This document shows positions 18,360-28,570 of a stretch of DNA of 64,000 bases, one piece after another. This stretch comes from Brucella pseudintermedia (GTDB lineage Bacteria > Pseudomonadota > Alphaproteobacteria > Rhizobiales > Rhizobiaceae). Below the pieces are notes generated by a model. The model saw nothing but the letters and a program-made list of their open reading frames with translations. It did not search any database and had not been told where the DNA came from. The first letter of the stretch is position 1, and the number at the start of each line of letters is the position of its first letter. Location of the stretch: contig NZ_WBWE01000013.1 in the NCBI RefSeq assembly GCF_008932435.1, forward strand, positions 110,396 through 174,395, given 5' to 3'. The translations under genes were made by a program, and so were the position numbers.

Positions 18360-18749
18360 GACAACTCCAGACTTGGTGCCGATTGAGGAATGACACGATT
18401 GTGCCGCGACTTTTCCCCACTCATGTGAGACGAATATGGCGAAACAGCAAGAGTGGAACCGAGATTGTTCCAGTTTTAGCCTGAGGAAAGCCGTGCAAGA
18501 CACACTTGCAAGCCAGTCTTATCCGCTCCATGCAAAAACTGGTTGCCTTGAGCCGGTTCATCGCTCATTAACGGGGCCCAATAACAGGAACACGGGAGCT
18601 GGCATCTTCGTGAAGGTTTTAGTAATCTGTTAACCGCGTTTATTGGGTCAATCTTAGCCAAGCGTCATTAAGTTTAGTCATTGTCACGAGTGCCGCAGCC
18701 TCTTTCGGATGCGCGCTCCTTCAACGGAACCGGGATGTAGACTCCACCT
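18360..18749. other. 390-base divergent intergenic region (pepA / lptF)
   Basis: The region has no convincing coding potential. It should hold the promoters of pepA and of the lptF-lptG-lptD transcript. I find no clear operator, terminator or repeat in it. Confidence 0.5.
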
Positions 18750-19958
18750 ATGCGATTGATTGAGTTGTACATCCTGCGCCGGGTGGCGATCATGTTCCTC
18801 GCAGTGCTGGGCGCTGCGGTCGGGATCACCTGGACCGTGCAGGTGCTCCAGCGCATCGACTTTCTGACCACAAGCGGCCAGACCTTCCAGACGATCGTTC
18901 AGTTCAGTTCGCTGTTGATTCCCTCGGCCATCCCGCTCGTGATGCCGTTTGCGCTGATCATCGCCATCACGCAGACCCTGTCCACCATGAACCAGGATTC
19001 CGAGCTGGTCGTCATCAATGCGTCCGGCGCACCGCGCAGCGCGGTTATGCGCCCGATCCTGATTCTCGCTGCCGTCATTTCCGTCGTCTCGTTTTTGGTC
19101 GCCAATTACGTCGATCCCTATGCGCGCATGAACATGCGCGCCATGATTGCCAATGCGAGCGCCGACCTCATGAATGTCATCGTTCAGGAAGGCAATTTCC
19201 GCAAGCTTGCCGACAATCTCTACATTCAGGTCGCGGAACGACGCGCCGATGGCAGCATCGGCGGGCTTTTCATCGCCGATTCCCGCGATCCGTCACTTGA
19301 CCTCATCTATTATGCCGCCGATGGCGCGATCGCTTCGACGCCGACCGGCGACATGCTTTTAATGCAGAATGGCGAAGTGCAGCGCCGCGATGTGTCGGAT
19401 GGCACGGTTTCGATCATCAAGTTCAATTCCTATGCGTTCGACCTTAGCCAGTTTGCCTCGGCGGGCGATGATTTCGTCATCTATGCGAAGGACCGCCCGC
19501 TTTCCTATTTGCTGAACCCGGACCCGAACGATCCGATCCTCCAGACGCGTCCGCTGCGCTATAAGGCCGAATTGCACCGGCGACTGACGCAATGGCTCTA
19601 TCCTGTTGTCTTTGCGATGATTGCGCTGGCCTTTGCAGGCGATTCCCGCTCGCATCGCGAGGCCCGTGTATCCGCGTCCTTTTCAGCGATCAGCACCGCC
19701 CTTCTCGTCTATTGGGCGGGCTATTTCGCCTCAGACCGAGCCGACAAGGATGCAGGATATATCGCCGTCATGTATCTCGTCCCGCTTGCGGTCATCCTTG
19801 TGACGGGCTTCGCGCTCGCCACCGGGCGGCGGATCGGCCTGCCGGACAAATGGAACGACCGCATACTCGACAGTTTCGACAGTTTGAGACGCCGGGGCTC
19901 GGCCCTCTATGCCCGCCTCACCGGACGTTTGCGCAATAATGCCGGAGGAAAGGCATGA
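18750..19958 (+). CDS. lptF: LPS export ABC transporter permease LptF
   Basis: LptF and LptG form the inner-membrane permease that, with LptB2, extracts lipopolysaccharide for transport to the outer membrane. The 402-residue protein shows the family architecture: transmembrane segments near 10-32, 50-75 and 98-118, a periplasmic beta-jellyroll of about 150 residues, and three C-terminal segments (about 280-300, 310-330 and 340-360). ATG 18750 gives the typical MRLIELYILRRV start. Its stop overlaps the lptG start by four bases (ATGA). Confidence 0.95.
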   Translation: MRLIELYILRRVAIMFLAVLGAAVGITWTVQVLQRIDFLTTSGQTFQTIVQFSSLLIPSAIPLVMPFALIIAITQTLSTMNQDSELVVINASGAPRSAVMRPILILAAVISVVSFLVANYVDPYARMNMRAMIANASADLMNVIVQEGNFRKLADNLYIQVAERRADGSIGGLFIADSRDPSLDLIYYAADGAIASTPTGDMLLMQNGEVQRRDVSDGTVSIIKFNSYAFDLSQFASAGDDFVIYAKDRPLSYLLNPDPNDPILQTRPLRYKAELHRRLTQWLYPVVFAMIALAFAGDSRSHREARVSASFSAISTALLVYWAGYFASDRADKDAGYIAVMYLVPLAVILVTGFALATGRRIGLPDKWNDRILDSFDSLRRRGSALYARLTGRLRNNAGGKA

Positions 19959-21043
19959 TCGGCTGGACGCTCGGGCGCTATTTCTTCATCCGCTACGTGC
20001 AGATCACACTCTATTTTCTGCTCGGCATTTTTGCATTGGCATTGCTGCTCGATTTTACCGAGAATGCCAGCAAGCTTTCCAATCTGCCGGAATATTCGGT
20101 ATGGGCGGCGCTCGGCCTTTCCGCCATGCGCGTACCCTTCATCATGCAGGAGATGATCCCGTTCGTTGCCCTGTTCTCGGCAATGGCGACGCTCATTTCA
20201 CTCAACAGAAAATACGAGTTGGTGATCGCCCGTTCCGTCGGCGTGTCGGCCTGGCAGTTTCTTCTGCCCGCCTGTTTCGGCGCCTTCCTGTTCGGCCTGG
20301 CGACCATCTTCATTCTCAATCCGTTCGCCGCCTACGGCTTCGCCAAGGCCGATGAAATCGCATCGACATGGAAGACCGGCAAGGTAACTGATGTTTCCGC
20401 GCTGCGCGATCCGTGGCTGCGCCAGAAGACCGATGCAGGCGAAACCATTATCGGCGCAAAAAGCATTCTGAATCAGGGCGCGACGCTCGCCGACGCGACA
20501 TTCATTCAGTTTGATGAAAAGAAGAATATCAAGGAACGCTACGACGCGCGCAGAGCTCAACTTGAGGACGGCCACTGGGAGCTTACCGACGTGACGCGAT
20601 TCGCGCGCGGCGAAGAGCCTCAGAAAATGGCGAGCTTCCAGATCGAGACGCAGCTGCGTCCGGAATATGTGGAAGAGAAGCTCGCGACTCCGGACACGAT
20701 TCCCTTCACACAGTTGCGCCACAAGATCGAAGTCGCGCGTTCCTTCGGCTACTCCGCAAACGCATTTGACATGCAATACCAGTCACTTCTGGCTTTGCCG
20801 GCATTGCTGATGGCAATGACTCTCATTGCTGCAACAGTGTCGTTGAAATTTGTGCGATTTGGTCAGTCAGGAGCTATGATTCTGGGTGGCGTTATCGCAG
20901 GCTTCATGCTTTATGTCGTTTCGGTGCTGGTGAAGGCATTCGGGAATGCGGGATTCGTTCCGCCATTCGTGGCCGCCTGGGTTCCGGTTATTATTGCGAC
21001 ATTCTTTGGTGTCTCCTTTTTGTTGCATAAGGAGGATGGTTAG
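19955..21043 (+). CDS. lptG: LPS export ABC transporter permease LptG
   Basis: This 362-residue partner of LptF has the same layout: an N-terminal membrane block (about 12-125), a periplasmic domain, and a C-terminal membrane block (about 275-358). The ends MIGWTLGRYFFIRYV and the C-terminal VPVIIATFFGVSFLL fit LptG. It is coupled to lptF by ATGA and to lptD by GTG overlapping the TAG stop, so all three envelope genes are translated from one message. Confidence 0.95.
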   Translation: MIGWTLGRYFFIRYVQITLYFLLGIFALALLLDFTENASKLSNLPEYSVWAALGLSAMRVPFIMQEMIPFVALFSAMATLISLNRKYELVIARSVGVSAWQFLLPACFGAFLFGLATIFILNPFAAYGFAKADEIASTWKTGKVTDVSALRDPWLRQKTDAGETIIGAKSILNQGATLADATFIQFDEKKNIKERYDARRAQLEDGHWELTDVTRFARGEEPQKMASFQIETQLRPEYVEEKLATPDTIPFTQLRHKIEVARSFGYSANAFDMQYQSLLALPALLMAMTLIAATVSLKFVRFGQSGAMILGGVIAGFMLYVVSVLVKAFGNAGFVPPFVAAWVPVIIATFFGVSFLLHKEDG

Positions 21044-23442
21044 TGGGTTTGAGTAACGCCCGCATGGTATTGCCCCATTCACTCTCGCGCCTCGCGCACG
21101 GGACTGCCTTGGCGTGCGTCCTTGCTTTACCTTTTGTATCTGTTGCAGCCCTGCCCTCACCCGCATTGGCACAGGACGCTATTGGCGCCAATTACCAAAG
21201 CGATCCAAATGCGCGCATGCTCCTGCAAGCCGACGAGCTCGTCTATGATCGCGATGTGAACACCGTCACCGCTCAGGGCAAGGTGCGCATCGAATATGAC
21301 GGCAATCATCTTGTCGCCGACAAGGTAACCTACAACCAGCAGACGCGGCGCATGACCGCGACGGGCAATGTTGAAATCGTCGAGCGCGATGGCAACAAGA
21401 TCTACTCCGACCATATGGATGTCACCGACAGTTTCCGCGACGGCTTCGTAAACGGCCTGCGCGTCGAGACCACGGATAACACGCGTTTCGCTGCTGAAAG
21501 CGCTGAACGCAGCAATGGCGAGATCACGACGTTCAATAACGGCGTCTATACGGCCTGCGAACCTTGCGCGAAAAATCCGGACAAGCCTGTTCTCTGGCAG
21601 ATCAAGGCCCGCAAGATCATCTGGAACAGCACGACCAAGACAGTCCGCTTCGAACAAGGCCGCTTTGAATTCTTCGGCATGCCGCTTGCCTGGTTCCCGG
21701 CATTCGAAATGGCCGACCCCACCGTGAAGCGCAAGAGCGGTTTCCTGTTTCCGGGCTTCTCCTACAAGGACGATCTCGGCATCGGCATCAAGAATTCATA
21801 TTTCTGGGCACTCGCCCCGAATTACGACCTGACGCTGTCCACGACCGGCTATACCAAGCAGGGCTTCCTCACCGAAGCGGAATGGCGCCATCGTCTTGAA
21901 AACGGCACCTACAATCTTCGCATTGCCGGCATTCACCAGATGAAGCCGGAAAAATTCGATGCGGCTTCTGTAGACCGTTACGAAGACAATCGCGGCATGG
22001 TCGCCTCGAAAGGTGATTTCGAACTCAATTCGCGCTGGCGTTTTGGCTGGGATGTGATGGCACAGACCGACCGCAACTTCAGCCGCACCTACAGCCTTGA
22101 TGGTTATGGCGCGGAGACCCAAGTTTCGAAAATATATCTTACGGGCATTAACAACCGTAATTATTTCGACCTGAACTTCTATCGCTTCAATGTGCAGGAA
22201 TCCCTTCTCGCGGATAATCCGAACGAAATGCATTCGAAACAGCCTTGGGTTTTCCCAAGCCTCGATTATTCCTACACATTGCCGGAGCCGGTCTACGGCG
22301 GCGAGTTGAATTTCAACACCAATCTGCAGGTTCTCTATCGTCAGAATGCGAACTATGCTGGAAAGTTTATTAACGTTCTGGAAAATGGTCGTTGGGTTCA
22401 GCAACCTAATCCATATCCCCGCGTTCCGGGATTTGACGGCACCAATGCGCGCCTGACCACCGAAGCGGAATGGAAGCGCACATTCATCACGCCTGCCGGT
22501 CTGGTCATCACACCGTTGCTGGCGCTGCGCGGCGATGCGATTGGGAACAGCACGAACTTCAATCTGGCAGATGCTGGCTATACGGATGCGGTCGTGCGTT
22601 CGGAAGCGTTGCGCGCCATGGCGACCGCCGGACTTGAACTGCGCTGGCCAATCCTGTTCTCGAGCACCAGCTCTACTCATATCCTCGAGCCGATTGCGCA
22701 GCTTTATATCCGCAATAACGAGCGCTATGCGGGCGAGTTGCCGAATGAAGACGCCCAGAGCTTCGTCTTCGACGCGACTAATTTGTTCTCGCGCGACAAG
22801 TTCTCCGGTTATGACCGTGTTGAAGGCGGCACCCGCGCCAATCTCGGCCTGCGCTATTCGGGCAACTTCAACAATAGCGATTGGGCCCTTTATGCCCTCG
22901 GCGGCCAGTCGTTCCAGTTAGGCGGCGTGAACTCGTTTGGCACGACTGATTTCCTGAATGTCGGTGCAGATTCCGGCCTTCAGAATGCACGGTCCGATTA
23001 CGTGGCCATGATCGGCACGTCCAACTCGACGGGTCTTGCCCTCGCTGCTCGCGGACGCTTCGACAAGGACAGCTTCTCGGTTCGTCGCGGCGAACTTGAA
23101 GCCCAGCAGAGCTGGCAGAAACTGACGGTTTCGGCACAATATGCCTATATCGCGCCTCAGCCTGCTTACGGATATAATGATCTCCGTCAGGAAGTCACGG
23201 GTTCGGCCACAGCACGCATCAATACGAACTGGCGCGTCTTCGGCTCCGGTACCTATGATCTGGTTTCCGAAACGCTGGTCCGCGCATCGTCGGGCCTTGC
23301 CTATGACGACGAGTGCTTCACCTACTCCATGGCTTATGTCCAAACCCGCAATCCGGGCGACGACAAGCCATCGCATAGCGTCGGATTCAACATTTCGCTG
23401 CGCACATTGGGTGATATAGGCAGCGGTAACCAGACATTCTAA
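21043..23442 (+). CDS. lptD: LPS-assembly protein LptD
   Basis: LptD is the outer-membrane barrel that, with LptE, inserts LPS into the outer leaflet. The 799-residue product has a signal peptide (about residues 1-44, ending ALAQD), an N-terminal LptA/OstA-like jellyroll (about 55-190) and a C-terminal 26-strand barrel ending in GNQTF. Cysteines are few but include CEPC near residue 168 and a C-terminal DECFTY, so interdomain disulfides as in E. coli are possible. It begins with GTG 21043, overlapping the lptG stop, with AAGGAGGAT just upstream. The gene is essential in most Gram-negatives. Confidence 0.95.
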   Translation: MGLSNARMVLPHSLSRLAHGTALACVLALPFVSVAALPSPALAQDAIGANYQSDPNARMLLQADELVYDRDVNTVTAQGKVRIEYDGNHLVADKVTYNQQTRRMTATGNVEIVERDGNKIYSDHMDVTDSFRDGFVNGLRVETTDNTRFAAESAERSNGEITTFNNGVYTACEPCAKNPDKPVLWQIKARKIIWNSTTKTVRFEQGRFEFFGMPLAWFPAFEMADPTVKRKSGFLFPGFSYKDDLGIGIKNSYFWALAPNYDLTLSTTGYTKQGFLTEAEWRHRLENGTYNLRIAGIHQMKPEKFDAASVDRYEDNRGMVASKGDFELNSRWRFGWDVMAQTDRNFSRTYSLDGYGAETQVSKIYLTGINNRNYFDLNFYRFNVQESLLADNPNEMHSKQPWVFPSLDYSYTLPEPVYGGELNFNTNLQVLYRQNANYAGKFINVLENGRWVQQPNPYPRVPGFDGTNARLTTEAEWKRTFITPAGLVITPLLALRGDAIGNSTNFNLADAGYTDAVVRSEALRAMATAGLELRWPILFSSTSSTHILEPIAQLYIRNNERYAGELPNEDAQSFVFDATNLFSRDKFSGYDRVEGGTRANLGLRYSGNFNNSDWALYALGGQSFQLGGVNSFGTTDFLNVGADSGLQNARSDYVAMIGTSNSTGLALAARGRFDKDSFSVRRGELEAQQSWQKLTVSAQYAYIAPQPAYGYNDLRQEVTGSATARINTNWRVFGSGTYDLVSETLVRASSGLAYDDECFTYSMAYVQTRNPGDDKPSHSVGFNISLRTLGDIGSGNQTF

Positions 23443-23448
23443 ACTTGG

Positions 23449-23485
23449 AAGACCGGAAGCGTTGGAAATGCTTCCGGTCTTTCCA
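23449..23485 (+). terminator. terminator after lptD
   Basis: A perfect 10-bp stem GACCGGAAGC / GCTTCCGGTC (23451-23460 and 23470-23479) with a nine-base loop follows the lptD stop and is followed by TTT. It suggests that the SurA-like gene has its own promoter in 23486-23732. Confidence 0.85.
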
Positions 23486-23732
23486 TTTCATTCGACAAAG
23501 AAATTTGTGCTTCCGAGCTTAAACCGGCTTCCTTTTTGCAGTATTCAGAGCGATGCAAGCTTCGCAAAATAACTTTTGGGTCATTGTTTCGCCGCACTAG
23601 CTCATCTATACAGGCAGCTTATGATCAGCCGCTGATATGGTTTTTTGCTCGGCTGGATAGCGACAATGACCATGATGAGATATGTCCGGTAAGGATTGTC
23701 GTTCGTCCACCGGAAGGAATCGGGAAAGAAAG

Positions 23733-24692
23733 ATGATGATTGCAAGACCTCTCTTCGCCTCCATGCTGGGCGCCGCAGTCTGTCTGACGACGTTTGGGAC
23801 GGTTGCAGTTCCGGCCTTCGCAGCCGGCGCAGGGTCTGAGGTCAAGGTCATCGTTTCCGGTAATGCCATTACCAATAGCGATATTCAGCATCGCATGGCC
23901 TTTCTGAAATTGCAGCGCAAGGGCGGCAATCTCGCCCAAGTCGCCAAGCAAGAGCTGACCGACGAAATGTTGAAGCGCATCGAAATGAAATCGCGCGGCA
24001 TCAACATTTCAGATCAGCAAGTTGACGAAGCCTATGCTGGTTTTGCCACACGCAACAAGATGAGCCTGGCGCAACTCAACCAGTTGATGAATCAGTCGGG
24101 CGTTACGCCGGATCATTTCAAGAAGTACATCATGGTGCAAATGGGCTGGGGCCGCCTTGTCAGCGCCCGGTTCCGTGCCACCGGCATGATCAGCGAACAG
24201 GAAGCCGTTCAGCGCATGTTGAAGGATGGCGGCAAGAAGCCTGTGGCGACCGAATATCGCCTCCAGCAGGTCATTTTCGTGGTGCCGGCATCGAAGCGCT
24301 CCCCCGCCCTTCTCGGCAAGCGCAAGCAGGAAGCAAACGCGCTCCGCTCGCGCTTCCAGAACTGCGATGCGACTCGTCAGCAAGCCAAAGGCATTCTTGA
24401 CGTGACCGTTCGCGATCTTGGCCGCATCATCGAACAGCAATTGCCGAACGAATGGTCGAAAGCAGTCAAATCCACTTCGGTCGGTGGCACCACGCCGCCA
24501 CAGGAAACCGAAAAGGGTGTTGAATTCCTGGCTGTCTGCTCAACCCGGCAGGTCTCCGACGATCGCGTTGCCCAATTGGTTTTCTCCATGGAGGGGGCGG
24601 ATTCCGCTTCCGGACAGGAAAAGAAGGCCGAACAGCTCAGTGAGAAATATCTGGCGGAACTGCGCGAGAAGGCGAAAATCATTAATCGCTAA
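23733..24692 (+). CDS. SurA-like periplasmic chaperone
   Basis: SurA-type proteins escort outer-membrane proteins through the periplasm. The 319-residue product has a signal peptide (about 1-30, ending AFAAG), a SurA N-terminal helical domain (about 35-165: VSGNAITNSDIQHRM, then the QVDEAYAGFA helix), and a region at about 180-285 that looks like one degenerate parvulin domain. The order lptD-surA-pdxA-rsmA is the same as in E. coli and is strong support. ATG 23733 (or the adjacent 23736) begins the signal peptide. The gene has its own 247-base upstream region after the lptD terminator. Confidence 0.85.
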   Translation: MMIARPLFASMLGAAVCLTTFGTVAVPAFAAGAGSEVKVIVSGNAITNSDIQHRMAFLKLQRKGGNLAQVAKQELTDEMLKRIEMKSRGINISDQQVDEAYAGFATRNKMSLAQLNQLMNQSGVTPDHFKKYIMVQMGWGRLVSARFRATGMISEQEAVQRMLKDGGKKPVATEYRLQQVIFVVPASKRSPALLGKRKQEANALRSRFQNCDATRQQAKGILDVTVRDLGRIIEQQLPNEWSKAVKSTSVGGTTPPQETEKGVEFLAVCSTRQVSDDRVAQLVFSMEGADSASGQEKKAEQLSEKYLAELREKAKIINR

Positions 24693-24699
24693 CGATCAG

Positions 24700-24796
24700 G
24701 GCGCGCTTCGATCTGATTGAGCAGATCCGCGCTTTTGCTGTTTGGTTTGGTCGCGACTTTTTCCGAAAGCCGGTTCCTGCTTTTCGGAATGCGCAC
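24700..24796. repeat. dispersed palindromic repeat, copy E (reverse, diverged)
   Basis: A diverged, reverse-orientation copy of the repeat at 9031-9131. The GATCTG / CAGATC hairpin (24710-24727) comes first and the CCGAAA...TTTTCGG hairpin follows (24763-24788). It fills the gap between the SurA-like gene and pdxA and ends 38 bases before the pdxA start. Confidence 0.65.
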
Positions 24797-24834
24797 CGGA
24801 CGGTTTCATCCGCATTCATTGGTGTATTGACGCG

Positions 24835-25860
24835 ATGTCCGCTGCTCCTCTTCCCCCTCTCGCCATGAGCATTGGCGACCCGTCCGGCATAGGTCCGGAT
24901 GTTGCGCTTGCGGCGTGGCTGCGGCGCGACGAGCTTTCGTTGCCGCCTTTCGCCTTGCTGGCAGATCCGCTGCAACTGGCCGCACGTGCGCGACATCTTG
25001 GGCTCGAAGTCGAGATTGAGGTCATCCCCGTCATTTCTGCCGCAACCAACGTTTTTGCATATGCATTGCCGGTGCTTCCGCTCAACAACAAGCTGACGGA
25101 CAGTGTGGGCAAGCCTTTGCCGGAAAACGCTGCGGGCATTATCGAAGCTATTGAGCGGGCGGTTGAATTCACGCTGAAAGGTGAAGCTTCAGCGGTCGTC
25201 ACCTGCCCGATTTCCAAAAAGCCGCTTTATGAAGCGGGGTTCCAGCATCCCGGCCATACGGAATTTCTGGCGGAACTTGCAAGCAAACATACGGACAAGC
25301 CGGTAACGCCAGTCATGATGCTGGCAGGTCCGCAGCTTCGCGCTGTTCCAGTCACCATTCATATTCCGCTTTCCGAAGTTCCCGTCCGACTGAACACGGC
25401 GGATATCATCGAAATTTCTCGGATTACCGCCGCCGAACTGAAACTGCGCTTCGGCATTCATTCCCCGCGACTGGCCATATCCGGGCTCAACCCGCATGCT
25501 GGCGAAGGCGGAGCCATGGGCAAGGAGGATGACGCCATCATCCTGCCTGCAATCGAGGCACTGTGTGCGGAAGGCATCGATGCATGCGGCCCCTTACCTG
25601 CCGATACCATGTTTCATGCACCTGCCCGCGCAACTTATGATGCCGCAATCTGCATGTATCACGATCAGGCGCTCATTCCTGCCAAAGCGCTGGCCTTTGA
25701 CGAAACGGTGAATGTAACACTGGGCCTCCCTTTCATTCGCACATCACCCGATCACGGCACCGCTTTCGATATTGCGGGCAAGGGCATCGCCCGTCCGGAC
25801 AGCCTCGTGGCTGCGGTTCGCCTGGCGCGGCAACTGGCAGAAAACGCGGCGAACGGTTGA
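24835..25860 (+). CDS. pdxA: 4-hydroxythreonine-4-phosphate dehydrogenase
   Basis: PdxA oxidises 4-phosphohydroxy-L-threonine in the DXP-dependent pathway to pyridoxal phosphate. The 341-residue enzyme has the opening [14 protein letters not shown], the metal-ligand region [11 protein letters not shown] (about residues 138-148), and later histidines in ADTMFH and [14 protein letters not shown] 24835 gives the typical short lead-in; the frame from 24742 runs through a repeat and is rejected. The rsmA start lies two bases after its stop, so the two are co-transcribed. Confidence 0.95.
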   Translation: MSAAPLPPLAMSIGDPSGIGPDVALAAWLRRDELSLPPFALLADPLQLAARARHLGLEVEIEVIPVISAATNVFAYALPVLPLNNKLTDSVGKPLPENAAGIIEAIERAVEFTLKGEASAVVTCPISKKPLYEAGFQHPGHTEFLAELASKHTDKPVTPVMMLAGPQLRAVPVTIHIPLSEVPVRLNTADIIEISRITAAELKLRFGIHSPRLAISGLNPHAGEGGAMGKEDDAIILPAIEALCAEGIDACGPLPADTMFHAPARATYDAAICMYHDQALIPAKALAFDETVNVTLGLPFIRTSPDHGTAFDIAGKGIARPDSLVAAVRLARQLAENAANG

Positions 25861-25862
25861 CT

Positions 25863-26699
25863 ATGAGCATAGATAATCTTCCTCCGTTGCGTGAAGTGAT
25901 AGAACGGCATGACCTGATGCCGAAGAAATCGCTCGGCCAGAATTTTCTCTTCGATCTCAATCTGACCTCGAAAATTGCGCGCCAGGCAGGCAATCTGCAA
26001 GACCAGCCCGTTATTGAAGTCGGTCCTGGCCCCGGCGGTCTGACCCGCGCGCTTCTGGCGCAGGGCGCTTATGTCACGGCAATCGAGCGCGACGAACGGT
26101 GCCTTGAAGCACTTGCCGAAATAGAAGCGCATTATCCGGGTCGCCTGCGCATCATCTCAGGCGACGCTCTGGAACAGGATTTTTCAGCCCTGTTTCCAGA
26201 CGGGCCCAAGCCGCGCATTGTCGCCAACTTGCCTTATAATGTCGGCACACAGCTTCTGCTCAACTGGCTGCTGGTCGAACCGTGGCCGCCCTTCTATTCG
26301 TCCATGACGTTGATGTTCCAGCGCGAGGTTGCCGAACGCATCGTCGCAACGCCCGGTAGCGATCACTATGGGCGTCTGGGTGTGCTAGCGGGATGGAGAA
26401 CCGTTTCCAAAATCAGCTTCGACGTGCCGCCGCAGGCGTTTACACCCCCGCCCAAAGTCATGTCGTCGGTCGTGCATATCATCCCGCGTGAAGATCCGCT
26501 GCCCTGCGATGCAAACGCGCTTGGGCAGATTACGCAAGCCGCTTTCGGGCAGCGTCGCAAAATGCTGCGTCAGAGCCTGAAACCGGTTGGCGGGGCCGAA
26601 CTCCTTGAAAAGACAGGCATTGACGGAACACGCCGCGCCGAAACGCTCAGCGTCGAGGAATTTGTCGCGCTGGCGAATGCCTATCGACCGTCAAAGTAA
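25863..26699 (+). CDS. rsmA: 16S rRNA dimethyladenosine transferase RsmA (KsgA)
   Basis: RsmA dimethylates A1518 and A1519 of 16S rRNA late in 30S assembly; its loss confers kasugamycin resistance. The 278-residue product has the leader [10 protein letters not shown]-adenosylmethionine motif [10 protein letters not shown], and the catalytic motif NLPYNV. ATG 25863 is preferred over the in-frame TTG at 25857. It ends directly against the convergent M23 gene, with no base between the two stop codons. Confidence 0.96.
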   Translation: MSIDNLPPLREVIERHDLMPKKSLGQNFLFDLNLTSKIARQAGNLQDQPVIEVGPGPGGLTRALLAQGAYVTAIERDERCLEALAEIEAHYPGRLRIISGDALEQDFSALFPDGPKPRIVANLPYNVGTQLLLNWLLVEPWPPFYSSMTLMFQREVAERIVATPGSDHYGRLGVLAGWRTVSKISFDVPPQAFTPPPKVMSSVVHIIPREDPLPCDANALGQITQAAFGQRRKMLRQSLKPVGGAELLEKTGIDGTRRAETLSVEEFVALANAYRPSK

Positions 26700-28454
26700 T
26701 CAGTGGTGACGGCTGCTTTTACCCGAAGCTGACTTTGTGGTTTCGGGCACAGCAGGCATGACGGGCAGTTTCATTTCGTTGACGATCTGCCCTACACGGT
26801 CGATTTCTTCGCGGAAGCTATTCAGGGAAGGACCTGTCAGTTTTTCGCCTGCATTGAGACGCGCTTTCAGCGGGTCGACATACTGATCGCCGACCTTGAG
26901 CTCGTAATAAAGATGCGGGCCGGTCGAGTAGCCGGTCGAACCGACATAGGCGATCACCTCTCCCTGCTTGACCTTTTCGCCGACCCTCAAGCCCTTTCTG
27001 GCCGATGAAAGATGCGCATAGGTCGTGCTATAGCCGCCCTGATGGCGGATACGGACATATTTGCCATATCCTTTCTGATACGAGATCAGTTCCACCACGC
27101 CATCGCCTGCCGCAACGATGGGCGAGCCGGTCGGCGCGTCATAATCGACGCCATTGTGATGTTTGCGCACATGCAGAACGGGATGAACGCGCCAGCCGAA
27201 ACCATCGTTGAGACGGCCATTCGGCAAAGGCTTTGGCATGAGGAATTTCGCCATGGACGAGCCGTCCTCGTTAAAGTACCCCGTACCTCCGTCGCCCTTA
27301 TGCCGATAAAGGCGGCGGCTTTTCCCGTCTATCGTGAACTCGACAAAAACCAGTTCCGGTTCCGTCTCGTCGCTCCCTCGGAACAGCAAGTCGATCAGTT
27401 CGGGCTTTCCTGCGCCGTCCAACGAAATGCCGTTCTGGGCGGCCAGTTTCTCGACCTCGCCAACGATTCCCTCCGGCGCGCCTGCCTGCTCCAGCCGGGA
27501 CGGAATGGAGCCGCTGCTGTCCGGCGCCTTTTGCGGGCGATAGGCCGTCAGCATCGCATCGCGTGACAAACGGGCAAAAAGCCGTTCATCGCCCGTGGCG
27601 CGAAAAACGCCGTCGTCAGCTCGTCCATAAATCGCCTTATCGATATCGCCATGCACGAAGCGGGCAAGCGCGATATGCTGCTCTCCATCCGCCAGTTGCC
27701 TGGACTTGTCGACCAGCAGCTCGAGATTGTCGCCCGGAACCAGCTCCGTTCGCGCCAGAGCCTCCTCAAGACGCCTGCTATCCCCTGCTGCGATGCCAGC
27801 CGCTTGCAGCAACGCCCCCAACCGCTCACGCGACTGCGGCGCAACGATGATCTCGTGAACCCTTGCATCGGTACCCGTGGCCGGTTTGGCGAGGCTGACA
27901 TTGATCGGCACGCCGCGCTCCAGTGCTTCCTCAGGCCGTTTCGACGGGGATTTCCGAACAGAAATACCGCCGCGCAGCGTATCATCGATCCGGTCCCGGT
28001 TCTGGCCTTTCAAGTCGAGAACCACATGCTGGTAGGTGTAGAGACGCGCATCACCGTCCTCGACACCTTCGGCGATATCGATACGTCGCGATACGGAACT
28101 GGCGGAATCGCTGCCCCCTGCGGGCGTCAGGCGCGCCTCTTTCGGTGCGGCGTGGCTGTGAACCAGGGTTGCCGGATTGACCATGACGGGTTGTGCGGCG
28201 TGACCATGGCGCACCAGCAGCCTCGTTGCAAACAGCAGCCCTCCACCGGCGATGGAGGCGGCGGCCAACAGCGCCAGACAGAACCGCAGATGCGTATGCA
28301 GGGAAAAACGGACCTGCCGGAATGGCTTCAGGCTTTGGGAAGAAAGCGGCTCGCCCTTCAAGATCGCGCCGAAGGCTGCAAGCTCACGCTCCGCCGTGGC
28401 AGCAGCCTGCGTTTCGCTTGTTGGGGCGCTTGATTGGGCTGACCCAAAGACCAT
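26700..28454 (-). CDS. M23 family peptidase-domain protein with altered metal site
   Basis: M23/LytM proteins cut peptidoglycan cross-links or activate amidases. This 584-residue protein has a cytoplasmic N-terminus, one transmembrane segment (about residues 55-78), a long extracytoplasmic region of about 330 residues, and a C-terminal LytM domain (about 405-540). His433 and Asp437 (HNGVD) and His481 (TYAHLS) are conserved, and His514 is present in GPHLYYEL. The second histidine of the usual HxH pair is Tyr516, so one zinc ligand appears to be replaced. It may therefore be a non-catalytic amidase activator. A perfect inverted repeat lies just upstream. Confidence 0.88.
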   Translation of the reverse strand: MVFGSAQSSAPTSETQAAATAERELAAFGAILKGEPLSSQSLKPFRQVRFSLHTHLRFCLALLAAASIAGGGLLFATRLLVRHGHAAQPVMVNPATLVHSHAAPKEARLTPAGGSDSASSVSRRIDIAEGVEDGDARLYTYQHVVLDLKGQNRDRIDDTLRGGISVRKSPSKRPEEALERGVPINVSLAKPATGTDARVHEIIVAPQSRERLGALLQAAGIAAGDSRRLEEALARTELVPGDNLELLVDKSRQLADGEQHIALARFVHGDIDKAIYGRADDGVFRATGDERLFARLSRDAMLTAYRPQKAPDSSGSIPSRLEQAGAPEGIVGEVEKLAAQNGISLDGAGKPELIDLLFRGSDETEPELVFVEFTIDGKSRRLYRHKGDGGTGYFNEDGSSMAKFLMPKPLPNGRLNDGFGWRVHPVLHVRKHHNGVDYDAPTGSPIVAAGDGVVELISYQKGYGKYVRIRHQGGYSTTYAHLSSARKGLRVGEKVKQGEVIAYVGSTGYSTGPHLYYELKVGDQYVDPLKARLNAGEKLTGPSLNSFREEIDRVGQIVNEMKLPVMPAVPETTKSASGKSSRHH

Positions 28455-28463
28455 TCTAACAGT

Positions 28464-28501
28464 TCTCTACCGCTGGATTGTTGGCGGATAAGCGGTAGAG
28501 A
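28464..28501 (-). promoter_or_regulatory. inverted repeat upstream of the M23 gene
   Basis: An 11-bp perfect inverted repeat (TCTCTACCGCT / AGCGGTAGAGA, 16-base gap) begins ten bases before the start codon of the M23 gene on the minus strand. It could form a hairpin in the 5' leader covering the ribosome-binding region, or be an operator. Confidence 0.5.
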
Positions 28502-28570
28502 GAGCGGCTAAAATAAGGCTCGCGGCGGCGATATCCACCGGACGAGAACACATTTAGCGAATTGTGAAGA

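Noticed and set aside
18436..18633. 65-codon frame in the pepA/lptF region
   Set aside because: No start signal, unusual composition and no domain; more likely promoter sequence.
21796..22680. Minus-strand frame of 294 codons inside lptD
   Set aside because: Antisense to a conserved, complete lptD.
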